Below are positions 53,533-64,000 of a stretch of 64,000 nt of DNA, in pieces. Made by a program: the position numbers and the translations under genes. This DNA comes from CAYOUV01 sp963790075 (GTDB taxonomy: Bacteria > Chloroflexota > Anaerolineae > Anaerolineales > Villigracilaceae). The number at the start of each line of letters is the position of its first letter. Position 1 is the first letter of the stretch. Under the pieces are notes generated by a model. It was not told the origin of the DNA and searched no databases. It was given only the letters and a program-made list of their open reading frames with translations. The DNA lies in contig CAWBNG010000004.1 of the NCBI GenBank assembly GCA_963790075.1, positions 682,001-746,000 on the forward strand, written 5' to 3'.

Positions 53533-56500
53533 TCCGGCAACCGGCGCTTGCAAGAAACCTGCGGCAGGCAATTCTTCCGGTTCTTACACGACGGATAGCG
53601 GTATGGAGGGTGAATTCACCCTTGACTTCCCGATCATTACCAATCCCAGCTTGATCCTGGACCTGTTGGGTGGCAAAGACGTCGATCTGGTCACAGTTGA
53701 CATGCCAACATTTTATGTCAGCGTCACCATCGAGAAGAAATTTATCGTCTATGTGCCCCCGCCCGTCTATGTCAGGGTTGCAGGGACCTTTACGGCCAAA
53801 ATCGATATTGATTTCGGTTACGATACACGCGGTATTCGCACCTACTTGATCACCAAACTTCCGGAAGACCTGGCGGATGGCTTCTACGTGCTGGTCAAGG
53901 ATCCCGATACCGGCGAGCGCAAGGCGCAGTTCACACTTTCCGTAACCATCGAATTTGGTGCTGGTCTGGATCTGGGCATTATTGATATTTATGCGGGCGG
54001 TGGCATCACCGGCACCGGTTATTTCTACCTGCACGATGTGGATGGGGATGGCAAAGTACGCTGGAAAGAGATGGCTGAAGTCTTCGAAGCCAATGACGGC
54101 TGGATCTTCGACGTGCGCGTTACGATTGAAATCTTCTTCGAAGTAAAGGTTACGCTCCACATCCCGCTGCTTGTTACTACACTAGATATTCAGGTAGTCT
54201 ATTTCAGGCTTACCATCACTGTCTACGATCAGACCTTTGATATAGCCTTGCCTCCACGCCTGGGAACCACGGAACCAACGTTGGGTGGCTATATTCTGTA
54301 TCTCAATATGGGGCCTTACGCAGGCAACCGCCAAGCTTCCAATGACCAAATAGGCGATGCGCTCGATTCCAATGGCAACACAGTCGATGCTAGTGAAGAG
54401 TTTTACGTCTGGTGTGAAAATGATTGTTCCAGTACCACTTCACAAAAATTACGGATCAAAGCCCGCCTGACCGGCACCTCCACCTGGTATGTCGATCAGC
54501 GAGCAGTCGCTTACTGGCATATTGTCAAGGTAATTGGTTTCGGTGGCCAGGGCAATGACATCATTACAATTGATCCGAGCGTATTGGTCCCGACTGAATT
54601 GCACGGCGGTGCGGGCGATGACACGTTGGTTGGAGGGGCGAATGCCAGCTCTGTATTGTATGGCGACGATGGTAACGATACGCTGACGGCCGGTGGCAGT
54701 CCGAGTAATGGCATTACCATGTATGGCGGCTCGGGGAATGACACCCTCAATGGTGGCGCTGGCCCCGATACGATGTATGGCAGCAGCGGTAACGACCAGC
54801 TCAATGGCAATGGTGGCGACGACATCCTCATCGGCGGTGCAGGGAACGATGCCCTGGCTGGCGGAGATGGAAATGACACCTACACTTTCACCACCTTTGG
54901 CGGCGATGATACGGTCACCGAAGCCGCGGGCGCCACGGCTGGAACGAACGATATCCTCGATTTTTCAGCTGCGATCGGTTATTTGAATGGTTCGGTCGAT
55001 AGCACTGGCATGCACCTGATCGGCTGGGGCTATAGCGTCAACAGCACCTCCAATTCACTGGAATTCGAGCAGATCCTGGGCAGTCGTGGCAGTGGCACGC
55101 TTTCCATCTCAGCCACGGGCTCGCAAAGCCTGTACATTGATGGCTTGAACGGTTCTGATACCTATATCGTTTATCTGAATCCGGCCTTTGACGGTCCCCT
55201 ATCGATCAAAGACACGGGTGACATCTGGAACACCGACCGCCTGTTCGTGCATGGCACGGGTGGCAGCGATTACATCCGCATGACCTCGACGGCTTTCTAC
55301 TTATTAAATACGACTCTGTTGCCTGCCCCTCTGCCTGGTAATGCACCGTTGGACCCGACCTCGGTTTCTGCAGCTGATCAATGGGCGATCTTCAACTACG
55401 ACGAAGATGTAGCCCCTGCGGACGGCAACGCAGACGGCACGCACGGCATGGAATTCATGACCATCTACCTGCATGCTGGCGACGATACGCTGGATGCGCG
55501 CGGTGCTACGCCCGTAAATATCGAACCGGTCATTTACCCGGATGATAAAAACGATTTTGGAACTGACACGATTTATGGCAGTAATGCCAACGAGACCTTT
55601 ATCTTCCTCAAGAACTGGGGTCTGGATTACCTGGATGCCGGCGGCGGGTTTGACACGATCGATTACCGTGTGGTCGATGACCGCTTGTTGATCAAGATGG
55701 GCGGCGCTGGCGGCCTGGACCTGCTGGCTACAGTCGAGGATCTGGATACGAACTTCCTGCCGATTGGCAGTAAATTGAGCTTTGTCTGGTATGCGGTGGA
55801 ACAGGCCTGGGGTGGTCGCAGTAAGTACGATGCGCTGCAGGGTCGCAATACCGACAGCCAGTGGGTTGTGGACGGTCTGGATAATCAATATATTATTCCA
55901 AACTCGGATTATCCTGACTGGCGCAATCCTCCTACATTTGCTCCTACCATTCCTTATACTTTGCATTTCATCAATCTGGAACGGTTGTATGGTGGTTCTG
56001 CTGCAGATGTGATGACCTTCTCTGCAGAACAGTATTACGTCGTCCGTGGCGGCGCCGGCGATGATATCTTCCGCTTTACTGACGGCGCCACGCTTGCCGA
56101 CCTGCCTCAGCCTCCCGACCCGGCGATCCAGTCCACGATTGACGGACAGGGTGGGAACGATACCCTGGATTACAGTGCCTACACTACCATACTGACGATT
56201 GACCTGTCTACTGGCGAGGCGACCAATATCGGTAGCGGCGATGTGGATCGTTTGGTGAACCTGGAGAATATCTTCGGCGGTTCCGCCAATGACGTGCTGA
56301 CGGGTGACGCCGGTAACAACATTCTGGCCGGTAATGGCGGGAATGACACGCTGACCGGTAAGCTCGGTGACGATACCTACCTGTTTGGCGACAATTGGGG
56401 TACTGATACTGTCTACGAACTGGCGGGCCAGGGCAACGACACCATTTCGTTCGGTGGATTCGTTTATGGCACGTTCACCGTCTATGATAACGTCGTTCAA

Positions 56501-59500
56501 GACTTGATCAATATTGCACCGGCTTCAGCAAATCTCACCTTCGCTGTAACCACCAGCGGAATTACGGTGGCTTCCATCCCGGATAGCGTTACATACACCT
56601 CAGCCTCCGCCCCGGTCAATGACGTCGAAAACGTCGTCGGCGGGAATGGGAATGACACCTTCAGCTTTGCTGACACAGCCACGATTGCGGGCATTGTGGA
56701 TGGCCAGGACGGATCGAACACGCTCGACTACCAGGCTTACACCAGCACGCGTCACGTCCTGCTGACCGGGCTCGGCAGCCTGACGAGCGTTGTCCCGGAT
56801 GCCGGCTTCGCGGGTACGGAAGCCGCCCTCGGTACCTTCGATAATATGGACATCATCCTCGGTAGTGCGGCTCTGGATGACACATTCACAGGCATGGATG
56901 CCCCGGCGGTCTTTACGATCGATGACGCACTCAATAACAACATCGGCTACGCTGCCAACGGCAACACCTTGAGCTTCAACGGTTTTGAATATGTGAATGG
57001 CGGCGGCTTGGTCGATGAATTCGACTTCCTGCAGCTAAACACGCAGGTCCTGGCATACCGCGCCGGCGCCGGCGATGACGTCTTTAAGTTATTTGGTAGC
57101 GTCCTGGTACCGGCCAAGCTGGACGGACAGGCCGGGCAGGACACGCTGGATTTCAGCAATTATGGTAGTGGTGTCAACGTAAACCTCGCCTCCGGAATTG
57201 CGACCGCTATATTCAATGCGCTGGCCGGCGGCATCAGCGGGATTGAACGCGTGCTTGGCTCAAACTACGCCGATAGCCTGATCGGTGATGTTTGGGACAA
57301 CTACCTGGACGGCCTTGATGGCCCAGATTTGATCATCGGCGCCGAAGGCAACGATACGTTGCTGGGTGGCCTGGGTGACGATATCCTGCGCTTCTTTGAT
57401 GGCTGGGGCATAGATCTGCTCAGTGACCTGGGTGGGCTGGATACCGTCGATTTCTCGAACATTTCCTTTGCACTGACCTTCATGATTGCCAGCGCAGGTC
57501 TGAGCGTGACTGGCGACGGAAACAGCCTGTCTGAAACCGGCAACACCATTGAGCGGCTGTTGAGCGGTGCTGGTGACGATCAATTTATCTTCAGTGAAGA
57601 TGGGATTACCCTGGCAGGAGGCGGCGCAGGCACTTACGTCGACGGCGGCGGCGGCAGGAATAGCCTGGATTACCAGGCTTACGGCAGCGGCAGCCCAGCG
57701 TATGTCAATTTGAGCAGTGTCGGTACGACCGTCAATTCAATTCTACTGCCTGCCTTCTCGGCGACCGGCCTGAACGGCGGTTTGGCAAATGGTATCGCCA
57801 ATATCGTCGATGTGTTCGCTGGTAGCGGTGATGACATTCTGCTGGGCGACTCGAACGCCAATATCTTCCGCAGCGGATCAGGCGCTGATTACGTCGATGG
57901 GCAGGGTGGCGTTGATACACTCGATGAGAGCAACGCGACGGCGTCCTTGACGATCGACCTGGGAGAGGTGCTCCCGCAGGTTACTGGTCTGGGTACGGAT
58001 ACTTTCCTCAACATTGAAAACCTGCTGACTGGCAGCGGAAACGATCATTTGACCAGCAGCAGCGCCGATAACGTCCTGTCGGGCGGACTCGGCAATGACA
58101 CTTACTCCTTCAATGACAGTTGGGGGCAGGATACGATCCTTGACGACGGCGGGAACGATACGCTTGACTTCTCGAACGTGACAGTCATCGGTAGCGGTTC
58201 GTTGACCTTTACCTTTGATGGCACATCCGTCGCTGTGGTGGATGTTGCTGCGGGCAGCGTCGCAACAGATACCCAGATCGAAAACTTTGTTGGCGGCCCG
58301 ACCCCCGATCAATTCGTCTTCACCGATGGCACGAGCTTGCCGGGTACTGTCGACGGCGCTGTAACCATCGATGGCCTGGCCGGAACGGATACGCTCGACT
58401 TGAGTCAGTATTCGCCCGCGGTCGATATCCAATTGACTGGCATCGGCGCGATCGACGGCTTCGACGGCACGACCAGCGTTATTCCGGCTGGCGGATTTAG
58501 CAACCTGGATGCCGTCCTGGGTGGCAGCGGTAGCAACACCCTGACCGGCGCCGACTCTGCAGCGATATGGGAACTCGATGGCAGTGACCGCTATATCGAC
58601 CAGACCTCCAGCCAGAGCTTGTCCTTCACTGGTTTTGGGAACCTGGTGGGTGGTAACCAGGCGGACACCTTCCAATTCTGGGGTGCTTATGTCTTCGCAG
58701 GAAATATCGATGGCGCGGACGGTCTCGATTACCTCGATTACCAAAATTATGGCAGCGGCGTAACCGTTACACTCGAAGATGCCACGCCGACCGTTCTGAG
58801 TGGCGTAGCCGATGGGGTAAGCGGCACGTTTACCCATATTGAAAACTACACAGGCAGCACCCACGCTGACACATTGGTGGGTCCGGATAGCGGTGCAACC
58901 TTTAATCTCACTGCGCCCGACGCAGGCAACGTTGATACGGTATTCTTCTTTACTTCTGTTGAGAACCTGACCGGCGGCAGCTCGCTTAGCGATACTTTGA
59001 ATTTCAGCACCTACGTTGGTCCGCTGACGATCAACCTGGAATTGGGTACCCTTAGCGGCTTGGGCGGCAACTTCAGTGGGTTTGAAAATATCACGGGTAA
59101 TACAGCCTCATCCTTGATCGGACCCAACAGCGGAGCCACCTTCAATATCACCGGGCCAGATGAAGTCAATGTGGATGGTATTTATTTCTTCACCTCGATC
59201 CAGAACCTGACTGGCGGAACTGGTGTCGATTATTTCGTTTTCTTTGACGCTGGCAGTCTGAGTGGCACGATCGACGGTGGCGCAGACAACGATACGCTCG
59301 ATTACAGTAACGTTACCGCCTCCCTGGTAAATATCTCACTCTCGGCCTTGAGCGGCACGGACGGCTTCAGCGGCACAGGATCGAAGCTCAACAACTTTAC
59401 CCATATCAATTCCATCACGGGCGGGACGGGCAGTGACACGCTGACCGGCGCCAATCTGGTCTCGACCTGGACTCTGGATGGCGCAAATCCCGGCCTTTAT

Positions 59501-62500
59501 CAATCTGGCGCAAACAGCCTTACTTTCAGCGCTTTCGAAACCCTGAACGGAAATGCCCAGGCCGATACATTTGAGATCAGTGGTGCGGCCATCTTCGATC
59601 TCAACGGTGGTGCCGGTGACGATCAATTCAACTTCGCCAGCAATGCCAGCCTGACTGGTGCGATCGATGGCGAAGGGGACAACAATACCCTCAGCTTTGC
59701 TGGAAATTCCAATAATCGCAGTATCACGCTGACTGGCCCGGATGCTAACAACGGCTATGCCGGGCAGATCGATACCAGTTCCTCAACCTTTACCAACATC
59801 GATGTTTTAGTTGGTGGCAATGGCAGCGACACCCTGACGGGTGCAGATCTGATCGCCACCTGGGAAATCGATGGCAGCGACCGTTATCTGGTCGGCGGCA
59901 ACGTACTGGCATTCTCAAATTTCGAGCTGCTCCAGGGTGGTTCGCTGGCGGATAGCTTCGTCTTCTCGGGCACTACCGTCTTTGCTGGCTCGATTGATGG
60001 CCTGGCAGGGAGCGACACGCTTGATTACTCGGCTTATAGCACCGCACGGCACGTCATGCTGACCGGGCTGGGTGCTGTCGATGGCATGTCCGGGACCGAT
60101 TCATCCATCAGCGGTGTCTTCACCAATATCGATCAAATAATCGGCACCTCTGCCATCGGCGTGATCGGTGATGAACTCTACGGTATTGATGTCCCCAGCA
60201 CCTGGACGATCCAGCAGGCGAACAGCCAGTACCAGGCCCTCGGACACACCCTGGATTTCAGCGCCTTTGAACTGATCTACGATGGGACCGGTGACGGGCT
60301 CTTCACGATCAGCGGAACGATCACAGATGATCGCTGGCTGTTTGGCGGCGTTGGCCATGACACTTTCCAGATCATGGATGGCACCTCCTTCGTTAACGGT
60401 AACCTGGATGGCGGCGGCGGAATCAATGTCCTGGATTATTCCGACTTTACGACCCCGGTCACGATCGACCTGTCGGCCTTCGACGCCACTGGCATGAAAG
60501 CTGTGGTCGGTATTCGCGACATTATCGGTGGTCAGAACAATGACACCCTGACTGGCGATACTGGCGATAACCGCCTTACCGGTGGACCTGGGGACGATCA
60601 GTTGGTTGGTCTGGGTGGGAACGATACTTATATCTTCTCTGGCAATAATTGGGGTGTTGATACCCTCACCGAAGCCAGTGGCCCTGGTACGGGTCAGGAT
60701 ACACTTGACTTTTCCGGCGCCACCGACGATTTAATCTTCAGCTTTGGCACTTTGCAGGTTACAGGTGGCGGCAACAGCGCCAATATGCTAAGCAATAATT
60801 TCGAGCGCCTGCTTGGCGGTACCGGTGCGGACCAGTTCGTTTTCTCCGATGGTTTCACACTGGCGGGCGGCGGCTCAGGTACTTTCATCGATGGCGGGGC
60901 TGGCGTCAATACACTCGATTACGCCGCTTATACGACCTCCGTCAATGTCAACCTGACGACCGGGGCTGCGACGGGTGTCAACGGCGGTCTGGCTGGTGGG
61001 ATTGCCAACCTTCAAAATGCGACCGGCGGCAGCGCAGGCGATGTGCTGGTCGGGGACAGCCAGGCCAATATCCTGATCGGCAACAACGGCCCCGATCAGA
61101 TCACCGGCAATGCCGGGGCTGATACCTTGAACGGCGGTCCTGGCGACGATACCTATTACTTCTCCGGGGGCGACTGGGGCAGTGATACATTGACTGACTC
61201 CGGCGACAGCGATACGCTGAACTTCACAGCAGCTACGGATAACCTGACATTTAATATTAATTCATCCAGCCTATCAGTTTTGGGTGGAGCAAACAGCCTG
61301 AACGTCTCGGCCAATAATATCGAGCGGCTGTTCGGTGGTTCGGGGAATGACAGTTTCGCCTTCGGCGATGGCGTCACCCTGGCAGGCGGCGGTCTGGGCA
61401 CTTACATCAACGGTGGCGGCGGCACGAACACCCTCGATTACTCGGCCTACACCACCAATGTAACCGTTAATTTGTTCAACCATTCCGCAACCGGCATCAA
61501 CAATGGCTTGTCTGGCGGCATCGATAATATCCAGAACGTGATCGGTGGCTCGCTCTTCAACGATATTTGGGGCGATAATAATGATAACGTCCTGGTCAGC
61601 GGCACGACCAATGACAACCTGCACGGCCTGGCCGGTAATGACACCTATGTCTTCTATAACTCGTGGGGCACCGATTTCGTCTTTGATACTTCCGGCAACG
61701 ATACGCTGACCTTCATTAACGTCACCACCGGCCTGACCTTGACCTTCCAGGTTGGCTCCGCCCTGATCAGCAATGGTCTCGGCGATACGGTCACCACCGA
61801 CGGGAACGTTGAGAACTTCATCGGCACGAATCAAAACGATACCTTCGTGTTCCAGCCAGGTGCGACCGTTGCTGGTAATCTCGACGGCCAGGGCGGCCAG
61901 GATGTGCTTGACTTCAGCAGCACGGCTACTGTTCGTTCTGTCCTGCTCACGGATGTGGGTACGCTGAATGGCTTCAAGGGCACGGTCAATGGCATCGGCG
62001 GCCAGTTCGATAATGTAAATGAGATCAAGGGCAGCAGCGCGCCTACAGACTCGCTGACTGGACGCAATGCGACGGCGGCCTTCAACCTGGGCGCCAGCGA
62101 TCAATACGTCAGCCTCAACACGCTGGACTTCTCCGGATTCGAAAATCTAAGCGGCGGCACTGGAGCGGACACCTTCAATGTAACCACAAACCACAGCCAA
62201 ACCCTTTCTGGCGGGTTGGGTGGCGATCACTTCGTTTTCACCGCCGGGGCGACACTCACAAGCAGCGTAAACGGTAATGCCGGCTATGACACGCTGGACT
62301 TCAGCGGCTACGGCGCAGCGCGGACTGTCAATCTTACAGGCATTGGCGCGACCGATGGCTTCAACGGCACCAACAGCGCCATTTCGGCCGGTTTCTCCAA
62401 TATCGACAATCTGGTGGGCTTTAGTGGTGCCGGGGATGTACTGAACGGTGCCTCTTTGGCGGCCACATTCAGCTTCGATGGTACCGGCAGACATTATTCC

Positions 62501-64000
62501 TTTGCTAGCAACAGCCTCGATTTCACCGGCTTTGAGACGCTCAATGGCGGCAACCTGGCAGATACCTTCAAATTCGATGGCAGTGGCGGATACGCTGGTA
62601 CGCTCAACGGCGCCGGTGGCACGGACCGGTTCGACTTCTCTGGCTATGGTAGTCCGGTCACGCTGAACCTGCAAGCGGCCTCCGTTACTGGCCTGACCGG
62701 CACCTTCAGCAGTATTGAAGACCTGACCGGTTCCGGGAACGCCGACACGCTCATCGGTCCGGACGCAGGCGCGAACTTCAATCTGACCTCGGCCAATGCT
62801 GGCAACCTCAACGGTACCTTCAGCTTCACCTCTGTTGAAAATCTGCAGGGTGGAAGTGGGACTGACATACTCAACTACAGTGCTTACGTTGGTCCAGTGA
62901 GCGTATACCTGCAAACCAGCACGGCGACCGGTTTGAGCGGTAACTTCAGTGGCTTCGAAGGCATGCTTGGTAGCGCGTCGACAGCCGATATGTTGGTCGG
63001 CCTGGACGCTGGAAATACCTTCACGGTCAGCGGACCGAACAGCGGTAATGCCAACGGCAGCTTCACCTTCTCTGCGGTTGAAAATCTGAGCGGCTCCACG
63101 GGTGTGGATGTGTTCTCCTTTACTGGCAGCGGCACCCTGAGCGGAAATGTATCCGGCGGCGCAAACACCGACACGCTGGATTACTCCGGTTATGGCAGTG
63201 CGGTCACCTTCAACTTGCAGACAAATTCTGCTACGGGTCTGGGCGGTTTCAATGGGATTGAAGCCTTTATCGGCAGCGCGGCCAATGATACGCTCAGCGG
63301 TCCGAATGCCGGCACAATTTTCTATGTCACCGATACCAACCAACTGACAGTCAATGGCTTGGTATTCAATTCGGTCGAGAATCTGACTGGTGGCACCGGG
63401 ATCGATACGATCGATTACAGCCTATATCCGTATGCTACGGGTGTGACGGTTAATTTGTTGACCCATGTGACCGACGGGTTGAGTGGCGCGGTCAATGCGA
63501 TCGAGAACATCAACGGATCCCCCGACAACGACACTTTGATTGGCGATAATAACGCCAATGTCATCAACGGTCTGGCTGGGAACGACCAAATGACCGGTAA
63601 CAGCGGCAACGATACCTTCCTCTTCATGGACGGTTGGGGCAGCGATACCGTCGTCGAGCTTGCCTTGGGTGGCACCGACACGATGACTTTTGCCAGTGTT
63701 ACGGTCCCGCTCACCTTTACTTTGAACACCACCGACATCTTCGTCAGCGATGGCGCTACCAATCAGGTCACTCACCTGGGCAACTTCGTCGAGAATCTGA
63801 TCGGGGGCCCGCAGGGCGATAGCTTCGTGGTCCAGGCCTCCGCCAGTACCAACCTGTACGGCGGGGACGGCACGGACAGTTTCGCTTTCCAGGGTGGCGC
63901 AGTCCTGACCGGTCTGCTCGATGGTCAGGTCGGTAACGACAGCCTCGACTTCTCGGGCTATGCTACTCCGGCCTCGATCACCCTAACCGGCACAGGCGCG
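53528..64000 (+). CDS. giant secreted repeat protein, part 3 (continues past the window)
   Basis: A frame open from 53468 to the window end, at least 3,490 codons; the first ATG in it is at 53603. It starts with GVDPATGACKKPAAG and a domain with a classical EF-hand loop (DVDGDGKVRWKE near 54036). It then becomes a long array of DTLDYSAY/FTNIENLTGG-type beta repeats with RTX-like GGxGxD blocks near 54610-54900, 56280-56400, 57270-57390, 58020-58110, 60530-60640, 61030-61170 and 63530-63640. Strong Gly/Asp/Thr bias produces long false frames on the opposite strand. No stop is seen before base 64000, so the C terminus and any sorting signal lie outside. Together with parts 1 and 2 this is one gene of over 19 kb. 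Confidence 0.85.

Noticed and set aside
55304..56500. Long minus-strand ORF (398 codons) inside the giant gene; similar cases at 57878-58864 and 62147-63343
   Set aside because: They are mirror frames produced by the Gly/Asp/Thr-rich repeats. The plus frame is continuous with clear domains and no minus-strand start signals are seen.

Overview
The window reads as about 64 kb of a bacterial chromosome, most likely from an anaerobic Chloroflexota (Anaerolineae-like) organism. The reasons are the mix of low-redox Fe-S/heme chemistry, glycan catabolism through GPH symporters and ABC importers, a thioredoxin-VKOR fusion and a giant secreted repeat protein. No rRNA or tRNA is visible, so the taxonomy is inference. 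I see no insertion sequence, prophage or CRISPR array.

Region A (1-2930, +) is a sulfur-type electron-transfer operon: the C-terminal part of an HdrA/QmoA-like flavoprotein, a small winged-helix protein, a QmoC-like (HdrC+HdrE) membrane subunit and a DsrE-like protein. It ends in a strong bidirectional terminator facing a LysR regulator. Region B (2992-13071, -) is a set of short operons for redox and metal handling: Trx-VKOR fusion, TrmO-like protein, DUF4213/DUF364 protein, ArsR regulator, radical SAM protein and CGGC protein. Then come two NifX-like proteins and a DUF59 protein around two tandem MinD-type ATPases with ferredoxin inserts, a DUF5320-like protein with a PadR regulator, a decayed AhpD-like gene and an XRE-cupin regulator.

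Region C (13389-24021, +) is the most interesting block. It encodes an ArsR regulator behind two tandem CRP-like palindromes, a membrane triheme cytochrome (frameshifted), a YeeE/YedE transporter split into two half genes, a tiny third membrane protein, a Psr/Phs-like molybdopterin oxidoreductase (catalytic, four-cluster ferredoxin and NrfD subunits), a cytochrome b, an octa- or nonaheme cytochrome c and a Rieske protein. It closes with an fmdE gene behind a probable Moco/Tuco riboswitch and terminator. The second YeeE half has an in-frame TGA exactly at the conserved Cys of the GYCPGT motif. A 6-bp stem with a GGTC tetraloop begins 13 nt after it, placing the loop 19 nt after the codon, as in the E. 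coli fdhF SECIS. I call it a selenoprotein. The natural reading is a thiosulfate/polysulfide (or selenium oxyanion) respiratory module with its own substrate importer and cofactor control.

Region D (24080-42500, -) holds 15 tightly packed genes, probably one long polycistron read from 41386 down to 24080, with a LacI regulator upstream. It encodes an ABC sugar importer, GH1 and GH4 glycosidases, Gfo/Idh and Fe-ADH-like dehydrogenases, a BadF-type sugar kinase, a DegT aminotransferase, two GPH symporters and four candidate N-deacylases (PIG-L, ChbG/YdjC and two neutral-ceramidase-like proteins). The theme is uptake and breakdown of N-acylated amino-glycosides. A terminator-like hairpin lies between the binding-protein gene and the permease genes.

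Region E (42862-64000, +) has a TPR lipoprotein and then one giant secreted protein gene running off the window (over 19.2 kb, over 6,400 codons). It carries near-identical 117-bp repeats, hook-IN-like modules, EF-hand-like loops and RTX-type Ca-binding blocks. It is interrupted twice by single-base insertions, so it appears as three consecutive open frames. Together with the cytochrome this makes three +1 lesions in the window, which could be assembly errors or real decay.
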